Assembly: GCA_016191875.1 (NCBI GenBank)
Contig: JACPVG010000001.1
Span: 1-64,000 of the forward strand
Length of the DNA: 64,000 nt
Reading direction: 5' to 3'
Origin: Chloroflexota bacterium
GTDB lineage: Bacteria; Chloroflexota; Anaerolineae; Anaerolineales; UBA11579
The position numbers and the translations under genes were made by a program. Shown in pieces: positions 48,013 to 56,206 of this stretch; the stretch's first letter is position 1, and every line of letters begins with the position of its first letter. Below the pieces are notes generated by a model, which was not told where the DNA came from, ran no database searches, and saw only the letters and a program-made list of their open reading frames with translations.

Positions 48013-48105
48013 AATATTCCAGGGTATCCAGATGTGGTCAATCAAAGCGAACTTGATCAATAAAACAACCAACGTGCATTTCGGGAGCCACTCGATCCGC
48101 TCAGT

Positions 48106-48145
48106 AGGGGCGGGTTTAGGATGCGCAGCATCCCAACCCGCCCCT
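48106..48145. repeat. Long imperfect hairpin (REP-like) after a binding-protein gene
   Basis: The outer arms AGGGGCGGGTT and AACCCGCCCCT are exact. The inner arms GGATGC and GCATCC pair around GCA after a one-base offset. It lies between the second binding-protein gene and the putrescine aminotransferase gene on the minus strand. Confidence 0.7.
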
Positions 48146-48169
48146 GCAGATCTTGAGCAGATGTTTTTG

Positions 48170-49324
48170 CTAGTTCCCTGAACCGACGGCAGCCTTGAAT
48201 TCGGTCCAGATGCGGTCGTACAGCTCCAGCGCGTCGCCCACGTCCTCGATCCATTGCAGGCGGGCGGCGACTTCCGGCGGCGGGTAGATGCCTTCATCCG
48301 CCAGGATCTCAGGATCGATGAACTCCTTGGCAGCCTCGTTGGGCGTGCCATAGCCCACCCACTCGGCGTTCTGGGCAGCCACTTCCGGCTGGTGCAGGAA
48401 GTTGATGAAGATATGGGCCGTGTAGGTGTTCGGCGCGCCAACCGGGATGGCCAGGTTGTCCTGCCAGATGGTGCAGCCCTCTTCAGGGATGACGTAGACG
48501 ATGCCCTCACGGCCACCATAATCCGGCAGGCCGGCCAGGATGGCGTCTCCGGTCCACATGTGGCCGATGACGGTCTCGCCCTGAATGATCAGGTCATCGT
48601 TGGTCTGGCTGTCGTAGGCCTTGACGCACTCGGACTGTGCGATGAGCAGGTTCTTGGCCTCTTCCAGGTGGGCCGGGTCGGTGTCGTTGATGCCGTAACC
48701 GAGATACATCAGGGCCGCGCCCAAGGTCTCGCGCTGGTCGTCGAGCATGCTGATCTTGCCGCACCAGGCCGGGTCGGGTTCGAAAACCATCGACCACGAA
48801 GCCACCGGCTCGGCGATGACGTTGGTGTCCACCGCGAAGCCGGAAGTGCCAAAGAAGTACGGTACGGTGTATTTCTGTTCCGGGTCAAAGTATTGGTTGA
48901 CGTTCTGCGGGTTCATGTTGGCGATGTTGGGAATCAGACTGAAATCGAGTTCCTGCAGCATGCCCTCATCGATCATGATCTGCACCATGTAATCGGAAGG
49001 CACGATGACGTCGTAGCCCGTACCGCCGGCCTGGAGCGTCGCCAGCAGGGTTTCGTTGGAGTCGAAGTTGGTCTCGATGACCTTGACGCCACAGTCCACT
49101 TCAAAGCGGTCCTTCAGTTCCGGGTCAATGTACTCCACCCAGGTATAGAGCAGCAGTTCGGCGGAGAGCTGGGCCGGGTCGCCGCAGTATTCGGGCAGTT
49201 CCGCGACCGGCTCACCGCCCGTGTCTCCCCCGGCATCGACCGGCGGAGCGACCGGTGTGCTTGGCGAGCCGCAGGCGGAAAGCAACATGGACAGAACAAA
49301 CAGCAGGGTAAAGAGCTTCTTCAT
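48170..49324 (-). CDS. Spermidine/putrescine ABC solute-binding lipoprotein (PotD-like)
   Basis: This 384-residue lipoprotein has signal and lipobox LLFVLSMLLSAC. The mature part begins with an acidic linker, then ELLLYTWVEYIDPELKDRFE, the Trp-containing motif of PotD. GTGYDVIVPSDYMVQIMIDEG, VPYFFGTSGFAVDTNV and the end segment GIYPPPEVAARLQWIEDVG all fit PotD. GGAGG precedes the ATG. It is followed by a long hairpin and then the putrescine aminotransferase gene, and it serves the permeases and ATPase encoded upstream (49406-52489). Confidence 0.93.
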   Translation of the reverse strand: MKKLFTLLFVLSMLLSACGSPSTPVAPPVDAGGDTGGEPVAELPEYCGDPAQLSAELLLYTWVEYIDPELKDRFEVDCGVKVIETNFDSNETLLATLQAGGTGYDVIVPSDYMVQIMIDEGMLQELDFSLIPNIANMNPQNVNQYFDPEQKYTVPYFFGTSGFAVDTNVIAEPVASWSMVFEPDPAWCGKISMLDDQRETLGAALMYLGYGINDTDPAHLEEAKNLLIAQSECVKAYDSQTNDDLIIQGETVIGHMWTGDAILAGLPDYGGREGIVYVIPEEGCTIWQDNLAIPVGAPNTYTAHIFINFLHQPEVAAQNAEWVGYGTPNEAAKEFIDPEILADEGIYPPPEVAARLQWIEDVGDALELYDRIWTEFKAAVGSGN

Positions 49325-49405
49325 TTCTCATCCTCCAGGGTGATTTGGTGGGTCTGGAAAGCACTACAACCGGGCGCTACACATCACCTGCCTTTCATCC
49401 AGGGA

Positions 49406-50527
49406 TCAGCCAATGATGAATATACGCAGCGACACGAGCACTGCCGCCGCCACGGTCAACACGGTTGCCAGGCCCAGGGCGCGCCCGGCCGGGTTGGCGG
49501 CCTGCCATTCGGCGTACCACGCCCGCCACGCCCGCCGGGAACCATACAGCGGAAGGGCTGTCATGAGGGCATAAACGGCGAACCAGAACGCAGGCGCGGG
49601 GCCGGCCGCCAGATGGGTGAGGCCGGAGAGGGCGATCCCCAGGCGCGCGCCCAGACCCATGCTGCGCGTGTAGACCTCCACCCCGCTCTGGGCGGCCAAC
49701 GAAAGCCCCACCAGGGCCATCGAACCGGCCAGCAAAACCGTGGAAAGGGCGTTAATTTCCGGGGTGACGCCGCGCCGCACCAGACTGTAGATGTACAACG
49801 GCATGGTCTGGGACTGCACGCCCTTGGTGAAGGCTGTGATCAGGTAGTCATCCAGCGAGAGGGTGAAGGCCATCAGTGCGCCCCCCAGGATGCCGGGCAT
49901 GAGCAGCGGCAGGGTGACGCGCCGGAAGGTGCGCCAGCCGTTCGCGCCCAGGTCCTGGGCGGCCTCTTCCAGCGTACGGTCGAAATCGGCCAGACGGGCG
50001 CGCACGATGACATAAACGAACGGGACATCGAAGGCGATATGGGATACCGTGATGGTCCCCAGGCCGGTGCTCAAACGTAGGCCTAACCAGGTGTGCAGGA
50101 ACGGGAAGAGCGCCTGGTTGAAGAACAAGAGCAGCGAAATGCCCATCACGATCTCGGGGATGACGATGGGCAGGTACAGGTTGGCATCCACGACCTTGCG
50201 CCCGCGAAAGCGGAAGCGATCCATCGCCAGAGCCAGCATAGTGCCGATGACCGTCGAGGCGGCGGTGGCCAGCGTGCCGACGATCAGGCTGTTGCGGGCT
50301 GCGTCCAGCAGTTCATCGTTGCCTGCAAGTTTGAGATACCACTCCGCGCTGAAGCCGGTGAACACCGCCACCGAGCGGGTGTTGTTGAAGGAGTAGAGGA
50401 TGAGGATGATAACCGGCAGGTAGAGGAAGAGAAACACCAGCGCGGCGTTTGAACCCAGGGCCGCTTTCCCCAGACGCACGCCCAGGCGCGGCCGTCCTTT
50501 GCCCAACGAAGTCAGCGCCTGGGTCAT
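49406..50527 (-). CDS. Spermidine/putrescine ABC permease (PotC-like) with C-terminal membrane extension
   Basis: This 373-residue permease has the PotC part at about 25-285 (LPVIILILYSFNNTRSVAVF, FDRTLEEAAQDLGANGWRTF, then SLDDYLITAFTKG). Beyond residue 285 an extra stretch of about 85 residues adds perhaps two or three helices (PAFWFAVYALMTALPLYG and LATVLTVAAAVLVSLRIFII), not found in standard PotC of about 260 residues. No frameshift or second start explains it. Its start overlaps the PotB-like stop by ATGA. Confidence 0.9.
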   Translation of the reverse strand: MTQALTSLGKGRPRLGVRLGKAALGSNAALVFLFLYLPVIILILYSFNNTRSVAVFTGFSAEWYLKLAGNDELLDAARNSLIVGTLATAASTVIGTMLALAMDRFRFRGRKVVDANLYLPIVIPEIVMGISLLLFFNQALFPFLHTWLGLRLSTGLGTITVSHIAFDVPFVYVIVRARLADFDRTLEEAAQDLGANGWRTFRRVTLPLLMPGILGGALMAFTLSLDDYLITAFTKGVQSQTMPLYIYSLVRRGVTPEINALSTVLLAGSMALVGLSLAAQSGVEVYTRSMGLGARLGIALSGLTHLAAGPAPAFWFAVYALMTALPLYGSRRAWRAWYAEWQAANPAGRALGLATVLTVAAAVLVSLRIFIIG

Positions 50528-51387
50528 AGCGCCCGCCGATCTTCTTCGCCGGAGCGAAAATAGAGGATCACGCCAACCAGCACCAGGAGCATCAGGACGA
50601 GCGAAATAGCTGAACCAAACGGCCAGTTGCGCGCCACGCCGAACTGACGGTTGATGAGCGTTCCGATCATCTCCACCTTGCCGCCACCCATGATGTCCGG
50701 CGTGATGAAGGCGCCCACCACCGGCACGAACACCAGCACGAAGGCGGCCACCACGCCCGGCAGGGTCTGCGGCAGCATCACGCGCCAGAACGCCCGCGCC
50801 GGGCCAGCCCCCAGGTCAGCGGCGGCTTCCATCAGAGCGAAATCGAACTTCTCGATCGAGGCGTACAACGGCAGCACCGCAAACGGCAGGTAGCCGTAGA
50901 TCAGTCCGATGACGACCGCTGTTTCGTTGAACAGCAGGTCAAGCGGCTGGGGGATCAGCCGCAGCGTCTGCAGCCCAAAATTCAGCAGGCCGTCCGCGCC
51001 AAGCACTTGCTTGAGCGCATACGTGCGCACCAGGAAGTTCGTCCAGAACGGGATCATTACCAGCAGGATGAGGGTGTTGCGCAGGCGTTCGTCCCGCCTG
51101 GCGATATAGAACGCCAGCGGGTAACTGACCAGCAGGCACCAGAACGTGACGACCGCGGCAATGCGCACGGAATGGCCGAAGATTCCCAGGTAGAGCGGGT
51201 CGAAGAACTGTTGATAGCTGGCAAGCGAATAGACCGGCGGCATTTTGATGCCGCCGGCTCGGCCGCGCTCCACAAAACTGATGAAGAGGACGATAACCAG
51301 CGGCAGGTTGAAAAACAGCCACAGCCAGGCCGTGCCGGGGAGCATCAGCAGGAACAACTGGAGCCGCGACTTCGTCCGACCGATCAT
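50524..51387 (-). CDS. Spermidine/putrescine ABC permease (PotB-like)
   Basis: This 287-residue permease starts MIGRTKSRLQLFLLMLPG, a normal PotB-type N-terminus, and has the loop DFALMEAAADLGAGPARAF. FVPVVGAFITPDIMGGGKVE is a family segment. The start lies 1 base after the ATPase stop. A longer in-frame start at 51546 would be inside the ATPase gene and is rejected. Confidence 0.93.
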   Translation of the reverse strand: MIGRTKSRLQLFLLMLPGTAWLWLFFNLPLVIVLFISFVERGRAGGIKMPPVYSLASYQQFFDPLYLGIFGHSVRIAAVVTFWCLLVSYPLAFYIARRDERLRNTLILLVMIPFWTNFLVRTYALKQVLGADGLLNFGLQTLRLIPQPLDLLFNETAVVIGLIYGYLPFAVLPLYASIEKFDFALMEAAADLGAGPARAFWRVMLPQTLPGVVAAFVLVFVPVVGAFITPDIMGGGKVEMIGTLINRQFGVARNWPFGSAISLVLMLLVLVGVILYFRSGEEDRRAL

Positions 51388-51388
51388 T

Positions 51389-52489
51389 TCATTCCACCAG
51401 CACCACGGCCGACTCGGCCTTGAGGGTGACCTGCACCTTGTCGCCCACGTTCGCCAGCACCCGCTCGGTGGGGTCGGCGTTCTGCTCGCGCACCCGCAGC
51501 GCCTGCCCGCCCTCCAGCCGCACCGTGTAGTACGTGTCCGTGCCAATGTAGACCAGGTCGGTCACCTGCCCGGCGAAGCAGTTCATGTTATCGAAGCCGC
51601 GATTGATGGCGATGCGTTCCGGCCGCACCGCCACCGTGACGGCCGCGCCGGCCGGCAGGCCCGCCCCGCCCACAGCCTGTACGCTCAGTCCGCCGGCGCA
51701 CTCCACTTCCACCGCCGTTCCGCCGCCGGGCGTCTTCAGCACCCCATCAATGAAGTTCGTCTCGCCGATAAAATCGGCCACATAGCGCGAGTTAGGGCGC
51801 TCATACACTTCGGCCGGGGAACCCAGTTGCAGCGCCTTGCCGTGATTCATGACCATGATGCGGTCGCTCATCGTCATGGCCTCTTCCTGGTCGTGCGTGA
51901 CGTAGATGAACGTAATACCGACCTCGCGTTGCAAGGTCTTGAGTTCCAGCTGCATTTCCTTGCGCAGTTTCAGGTCGAGCGCCCCCAGGGGCTCGTCCAG
52001 CAAGAGCACTTCAGGACGGTTGATGAGGGCGCGGGCGACGGCCACGCGCTGCTGCTGGCCGCCCGAAAGCTGGCTGGGACGGCGTTTCTCCAGGCCGGCG
52101 AGGCGCACCATATCCAGGGCTTCGCCCACCCGGCGGTCGATCTCCGCCCTGGTCATGCTTTTCATTTCCAGGCCAAAGCCCACGTTCTGGCCGACGGTCA
52201 TGTGCGGGAAGAGGGCGTAATGCTGGAAGACGGTGTTGACGTTGCGCTGGTGCGGCGGGGTCTGGCCGATATCCTTGCCATGCAGCAGGATGCGCCCCTG
52301 GGTGGGGTACTCGAAGCCGGCGATCATGCGCAGCGTGGTGGTCTTGCCGCAGCCGGACGGGCCGAGCAGGGAGAAGAACTCGCCGTCTCTGACCTGGAAA
52401 CTGACGTGGTCGACGGCGTTGACGATTCCGCCCGCCGGGTTGGGAAACTGCTTGACGATATCCGCCAGTTCAACGGCGTTTGATTTCAA
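51389..52489 (-). CDS. Spermidine/putrescine ABC transporter ATPase (PotA-like)
   Basis: This ATPase of about 366 residues has Walker A GPSGCGKTT, signature LSGGQQQRVAVARAL, Walker B VLLLDEPLGALD and H-loop VTHDQEEAMTMSD. A C-terminal TOBE domain covers about 255-360. I prefer the TTG start (KSNAVELADIVKQF follows) because GGAGG lies 5-6 bases upstream. An ATG at 52558 would add 23 residues, overlap the regulator gene by 41 bases and lacks a ribosome-binding site. First transporter gene of the polyamine locus. Confidence 0.9.
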   Translation of the reverse strand: MKSNAVELADIVKQFPNPAGGIVNAVDHVSFQVRDGEFFSLLGPSGCGKTTTLRMIAGFEYPTQGRILLHGKDIGQTPPHQRNVNTVFQHYALFPHMTVGQNVGFGLEMKSMTRAEIDRRVGEALDMVRLAGLEKRRPSQLSGGQQQRVAVARALINRPEVLLLDEPLGALDLKLRKEMQLELKTLQREVGITFIYVTHDQEEAMTMSDRIMVMNHGKALQLGSPAEVYERPNSRYVADFIGETNFIDGVLKTPGGGTAVEVECAGGLSVQAVGGAGLPAGAAVTVAVRPERIAINRGFDNMNCFAGQVTDLVYIGTDTYYTVRLEGGQALRVREQNADPTERVLANVGDKVQVTLKAESAVVLVE

Positions 52490-52517
52490 CGGTTCCTCCA
52501 CATCCAGAAACGAAGCG

Positions 52518-53009
52518 TCAATCCAGGCCTGCCCGGTGGCCGCCGGCAAATGCCTCATCCGGTGGCCGCCATTCGTAGGTTTCTTTCACAATACGCGGCA
52601 CGAGTACCGTGCGCGTGCGCCGGATGCCGGGGATGGTGTGCAGCCGCCGGGTGATGAAATCGTGCATTTCGTCGCTGTCGGTGAAGATGGCCTGGATACT
52701 CAAGTCCTGGTCACCGGTCGAATACGCCAGGTAGGTCACCTCGCGCATCGGCAGTACAGCCTCGATGACCTGTTTCTGAGCGCCCATCTCCAATTCGCAG
52801 AAAATATCGACCGCCAGGTGATACCCGAACTTGGCCGGGTTGAGGACGCCGACCGGTTTGATGATCTCGTCCCTGAGCAGGCGGTTGATGCGGTTGCGAA
52901 CGGTGCGTTCGGGGAGTTCCAGCCGCCGGCCGATCTCGGCGCTGGACAGCCGTGCATCCTGGTTCAAGAGCCAGATGATCTCGCGGTCGGTCTGGTCCAA
53001 CCTTGTCAA
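52518..53009 (-). CDS. Lrp/AsnC-family transcriptional regulator
   Basis: This 163-residue regulator has an N-terminal winged helix-turn-helix (LDQTDREIIWLLNQDARLSS, then ELPERTVRNRINRLL) and a C-terminal RAM ligand-sensing domain (about 70-150). I chose a TTG start 7 bases after AGGAG; starts further upstream have no signal. It is the first gene of the polyamine locus and ends 28 bases before the ATPase start, so it probably controls the locus in response to an amino acid or polyamine. Its own promoter carries overlapping palindromes. Confidence 0.9.
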   Translation of the reverse strand: MTRLDQTDREIIWLLNQDARLSSAEIGRRLELPERTVRNRINRLLRDEIIKPVGVLNPAKFGYHLAVDIFCELEMGAQKQVIEAVLPMREVTYLAYSTGDQDLSIQAIFTDSDEMHDFITRRLHTIPGIRRTRTVLVPRIVKETYEWRPPDEAFAGGHRAGLD

Positions 53010-53033
53010 GGCCACTCTCCTTTGATAGGATTC

Positions 53034-53076
53034 AGTATAGTCGAAACCCGGCTGAAAAGTCAATATTGACGTCAAT
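53034..53076 (-). promoter_or_regulatory. Promoter and likely operator of the Lrp-type regulator
   Basis: On the minus strand TTGACT (53058-53063), an 18-base spacer and TATACT (53034-53039) form a good sigma-70 promoter. Two overlapping perfect 12-bp palindromes, GTCAATATTGAC (53059-53070) and ATTGACGTCAAT (53065-53076), cover the -35 region and sequence just upstream, as expected for autoregulation. Confidence 0.75.
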
Positions 53077-53227
53077 TAACTGCCGAATCGGCCATGCAAT
53101 TGCAGTTCTTTCGCCGCAAGCCGTAGAGGATCCGTACGCCAAAAGAGACAAAGTAGCAGGAACTCTATTCACTCCGGCATGCTAAAATGCATGACCGTCA
53201 ACCCGCCACTCTGCTTCGGGAGCAAGC

Positions 53228-54832
53228 GTGCCACCCAGCGCCGATATCCTGTTTGAAAACGTAAATGTGACTACGCAAGACCCTGAGCGCGCGACGGCCG
53301 AGGCCGTCGCCGTGCAGGGCGGCCAGATCCTATTCGTTGGTTCGTTGGAAGAGGCAAGCGCCTTTAGCGGGGCGGCCACCCGCCGCATCGACGGCCAGCA
53401 CGGCACCCTGCTGCCCGGCCTGATCGACAGCCACTTCCACCTGCTGACCGGCTCGCTTACTCTTGAGGACCTGCTGCTCAACTCGGCCTTCGACGGCGAA
53501 TCGCTGGGGCGCGCCATCCGGGTTTACACCGAACGTTACCTGGAAAAGGAATGGGTCGTCGGGCATGGGCTGCGCTACAACATCCTGCCCGGCCGCCAAC
53601 CGCTCACCCGCCAGTTCCTGGATGCCCTCCTGCCGGATAAACCGCTCATCCTGATGGCCTACGATGTGCACACCGCCTGGGCCAACACAGCCGCGCTCAA
53701 GCGCGGCGGCTTGCTGCACGGCGGCTCGGGCAGCCCCAACAGCGAGGTTGTCATGGCCGCTGACGGCACGACCAGCGGCGAACTGCGCGAAGGCGGCGCC
53801 TACCGCCCGATTCTCGACCTGATCCCCACCCCGGACGACGCGGCGATAGACCGCCTGCTGAAGAAAGGTCTGGCGCAGGCCGCCGCCCTGGGCATTACCA
53901 GCATCCACAACATGGATGGCGATGCCGTCCAGATGGCGCGCTACCGGTCCCTGCTGGAAAACGGCGAACTCAGCCTGCGCGTCTACCTGCCGTACAGCGT
54001 CCGGCCGGAGGCGCCCGCGGAAGCCCTGCAGGAAGCCGCCGACCTCGCCCGGCAATACAGCGGCGATTGGCTGCGCGCCGGCGCGGTCAAGTTCTTCATG
54101 GACGGCGTGATCGAAAGTTACACCGCCCTGATGCTGGAAGACTACGCCGACCGGTCCACCCGCGGCGATGCCAACTTCAGCGCCGAGCACTTCACCCGCA
54201 TGGCCCAGGAAGCCGACCGGCTTGGCCTGCAGATCTTCGTGCATGCCATTGGCGATGCCGCCGTGCGGCGCACGCTGGACGCGTACGAGGCTGTGGCCAG
54301 CGCCAACGGCCCGCGCGACCGCCGCCACCGGGTCGAACACATTGAGGTCGTCCATCCGGATGACGTTCCACGCTTCGCTGAGTTGGGCGTTATCGCCTCA
54401 ATGCAACCGCTGCACGCCCCGGAGCGCGCCGACGGCTGGGACATCTGGCCGGCGCGGGTCGGTCCGGAACGCTGGCCGTTCTCCTTCGCCTGGCGCACAT
54501 TGCAGCAGGCCGGGGCGCGCCTGGCCTTCGGCAGCGACTGGCCGGTGGTCTCCCAGGACCCGCTCCAGGGCATCGCCAGCGCCCTGAACCGGCGCGCCTG
54601 GGCGGCCGGGCAGCCGGAGCAGTGCCTGATGTTGGCGGAAGCCCTGAATGGCTATACGCGCGCGGCCGCCTATGCCGAGTTCCAGGAAGACCGCAAAGGC
54701 ATGCTCAAACCCGGCTATCTGGCCGACCTGGTCCTCCTGCCGGGCGACACCCTGGCGACGCCCCCGGAACAATTGGCCGGCCTGCGGCCTGCCCTCACGA
54801 TGGTCGACGGGCGTATCGTCTATGAAAGCTGA
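53228..54832 (+). CDS. YtcJ-like metal-dependent amidohydrolase
   Basis: This 534-residue amidohydrolase_3 family enzyme has the metal-binding GLIDSHFHL motif (near residue 65). Further features are HGLRYNILPG, KFFMDGVIESYTALMLEDY, the FVHAIGDAAVRRTLDAYEAV and HRVEHIEVVHPDD His motifs, and the late Asp in LAFGSDWPVVSQDP. Length and order match YtcJ-like proteins, which hydrolyse amide or imidazole-type bonds of unknown natural substrates. The GTG start follows GGGAG. TAAAAT at 53183-53188 could be part of its promoter. Confidence 0.92.
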   Translation: MPPSADILFENVNVTTQDPERATAEAVAVQGGQILFVGSLEEASAFSGAATRRIDGQHGTLLPGLIDSHFHLLTGSLTLEDLLLNSAFDGESLGRAIRVYTERYLEKEWVVGHGLRYNILPGRQPLTRQFLDALLPDKPLILMAYDVHTAWANTAALKRGGLLHGGSGSPNSEVVMAADGTTSGELREGGAYRPILDLIPTPDDAAIDRLLKKGLAQAAALGITSIHNMDGDAVQMARYRSLLENGELSLRVYLPYSVRPEAPAEALQEAADLARQYSGDWLRAGAVKFFMDGVIESYTALMLEDYADRSTRGDANFSAEHFTRMAQEADRLGLQIFVHAIGDAAVRRTLDAYEAVASANGPRDRRHRVEHIEVVHPDDVPRFAELGVIASMQPLHAPERADGWDIWPARVGPERWPFSFAWRTLQQAGARLAFGSDWPVVSQDPLQGIASALNRRAWAAGQPEQCLMLAEALNGYTRAAAYAEFQEDRKGMLKPGYLADLVLLPGDTLATPPEQLAGLRPALTMVDGRIVYES

Positions 54833-54898
54833 ACCGCCGGGACGAATGTCCCGCCGTATTTGGGACACACAACCCTCCAGCAATACGCCGCTTCCCTT

Positions 54899-54926
54899 TA
54901 CAATCTATTCACATAAGCGCATATGC
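54899..54926 (+). promoter_or_regulatory. Possible promoter and operator of the ArsR-family gene
   Basis: TACAAT (54899-54904) could be the -10. Just downstream GCATATGC (54919-54926) is a short dyad in an A/T-rich patch of the kind bound by ArsR/SmtB proteins. No -35 was found. Confidence 0.3.
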
Positions 54927-54947
54927 AACTGACTGCTGGAGTGAATT

Positions 54948-55280
54948 GTGCCGAACTATCAGAAAGATGAGATCATCCGCCTGCATGCCGAATTCTGCAG
55001 CGCGCTCTCCGATACCAATCGCCTGTTGATTCTCTACACCCTTTCCGAAGGGCCGCTCAAGGTCACCGACCTGGCCGAGCAACTGGACATTCCGCAGCCG
55101 ACCATTTCACGCCACCTCAAAGTGCTACGCGAGCGCGGCATGGTGAGCGCCCGCCGCGACGGGCCGGCGGTGTTTTACAGCCTGGGCGACAGGCGCGTCA
55201 TCCAGGCGTTGGATTTATTGCGGGCAATGATGGCCGATAACCTCAAGAACCAGCTGGCGCTTACTGCCGCCATAGAATAA
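54948..55280 (+). CDS. ArsR/SmtB-family transcriptional regulator
   Basis: This 110-residue winged-helix regulator has FCSALSDTNRLLILYTLSEG, the recognition helix in LDIPQPTISRHLKVLRERGM, and the wing SARRDGPAVFYSL. It has only one Cys (near residue 17) and no CxC metal site, so it probably senses something other than arsenite or lacks the usual alpha3 site. The GTG start has GGAG 6 bases upstream. Its target is unclear; it stands alone, followed by a hairpin. Confidence 0.92.
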   Translation: MPNYQKDEIIRLHAEFCSALSDTNRLLILYTLSEGPLKVTDLAEQLDIPQPTISRHLKVLRERGMVSARRDGPAVFYSLGDRRVIQALDLLRAMMADNLKNQLALTAAIE

Positions 55281-55296
55281 TCCTCCTCCTTCCCCC

Positions 55297-55333
55297 AACG
55301 ACGAGGCAGCCGCACCCCGGCTGCTTTGTCGTT
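55297..55333 (+). terminator. Hairpin after the ArsR-family gene
   Basis: A 16-bp stem (AACGACGAGGCAGCCG, loop CACCC, near-complement with two G-T pairs) lies 16 bases after the stop. It lacks a T-run. Confidence 0.6.
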
Positions 55334-55368
55334 AACGGGCGTGGCGGATATTCAGGTAAGATACGACC

Positions 55369-56196
55369 ATGGCCCTGAAAACCCTCTTCCGCCGCAACAT
55401 CGCCCTGCCCTCAGACCACGGCGCATGGGTGTTCCTCTTCAGCCCGCTGCTCATCGGCTGTTTCCTGGCGGGCCGCTTCCTGCCCGCCTCATGGGTTCTG
55501 CTGGCCGGCGCGCTGACGGCTTTTCTCCTGCGCCAGCCGGTTTCCATCCTTGTAAAGATATACTCCGGCCGCCGGGCGCGGCAGGACCTGCCCGCGGCCT
55601 GGCTGTGGAGCGCCGTCTATGGGCTGGCAGCCCTTGCCGCGCTGGCCTGGCTGGCAGCGCTCGGGCACGGCTATCTGACCGCCCTGGCTCTGCCGGGGAC
55701 GATTGTCTTTGCGTGGCATTTGTGGCTGGTGAGCCGCCGGCAGGAACGCCGCCAGGTGGGTGTGGACCTTTTCGCCAGCGGCGCGCTGGCGCTGGCCGCG
55801 CCGGCGGCCTATTGGGTGGGCTTGGGCGAACCTGCGCCCCTCGGCTGGTGGCTGTGGCTGCTGGCCTGGCTGCAATCGGCCGCATCCATCGTGCATGCCT
55901 TCATGCGGCTGGAGCAGCGCGCCGCGCAGGAAACGCCGGAGAACACGGGAGCCAAGCGCGCCGGCCGCCGGGCGGTGGGTTACACCGGTTTCAATCTGCT
56001 GCTGGCCGCCGGACTGAGCCTGCGGGCGGGTTTCCCGGATGCTTTGTGGCTGCCCTATTTGCTGCAATTCGTCGAGACAGTTTATGGTGTTCTTCGGCCC
56101 GCAACCGGGTTGCGGCCGACCCAGATCGGGCTGCGGCAGTTGCTGGTCAGCAGTTTGTTTACGCTGGTTTTCATTCTGGTATGGCGCGTCGGGTAG
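55369..56196 (+). CDS. YwiC-like membrane protein
   Basis: This 275-residue integral membrane protein has about eight helices. The N-terminus IALPSDHGAWVFLFSPLLIG is the hallmark of the YwiC-like family, followed by LRQPVSILVKIYSGRRAR. A cytoplasmic connector (RLEQRAAQETPENTGAKRAG) precedes the last helices. Function is unknown; B. subtilis ywiC lies near nitrate-respiration genes. No ribosome-binding site is present. TAAGAT at 55357-55362 ends 6 bases before the ATG, so the mRNA may be leaderless. Confidence 0.87.
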   Translation: MALKTLFRRNIALPSDHGAWVFLFSPLLIGCFLAGRFLPASWVLLAGALTAFLLRQPVSILVKIYSGRRARQDLPAAWLWSAVYGLAALAALAWLAALGHGYLTALALPGTIVFAWHLWLVSRRQERRQVGVDLFASGALALAAPAAYWVGLGEPAPLGWWLWLLAWLQSAASIVHAFMRLEQRAAQETPENTGAKRAGRRAVGYTGFNLLLAAGLSLRAGFPDALWLPYLLQFVETVYGVLRPATGLRPTQIGLRQLLVSSLFTLVFILVWRVG

Positions 56197-56206
56197 AAAT
56201 GGTCCG

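Noticed and set aside
48013-48519. Long N-terminal extension of the putrescine aminotransferase
   Set aside because: The extra codons run through the REP-like hairpin and into the binding-protein gene; the translation is Ser/Arg-rich shadow and the family starts near 48012.
52490-52558. ATG start at 52558 for the PotA-like ATPase
   Set aside because: It would overlap the regulator gene by 41 bases and lacks a ribosome-binding site, whereas TTG at 52489 has GGAGG and begins where PotA homology begins.
53189-53251. Short ATG ORF after TAAAAT upstream of the amidohydrolase as a leader peptide
   Set aside because: About 20 codons, overlapping the GTG start in another frame, with no diagnostic codon run or attenuator hairpin.
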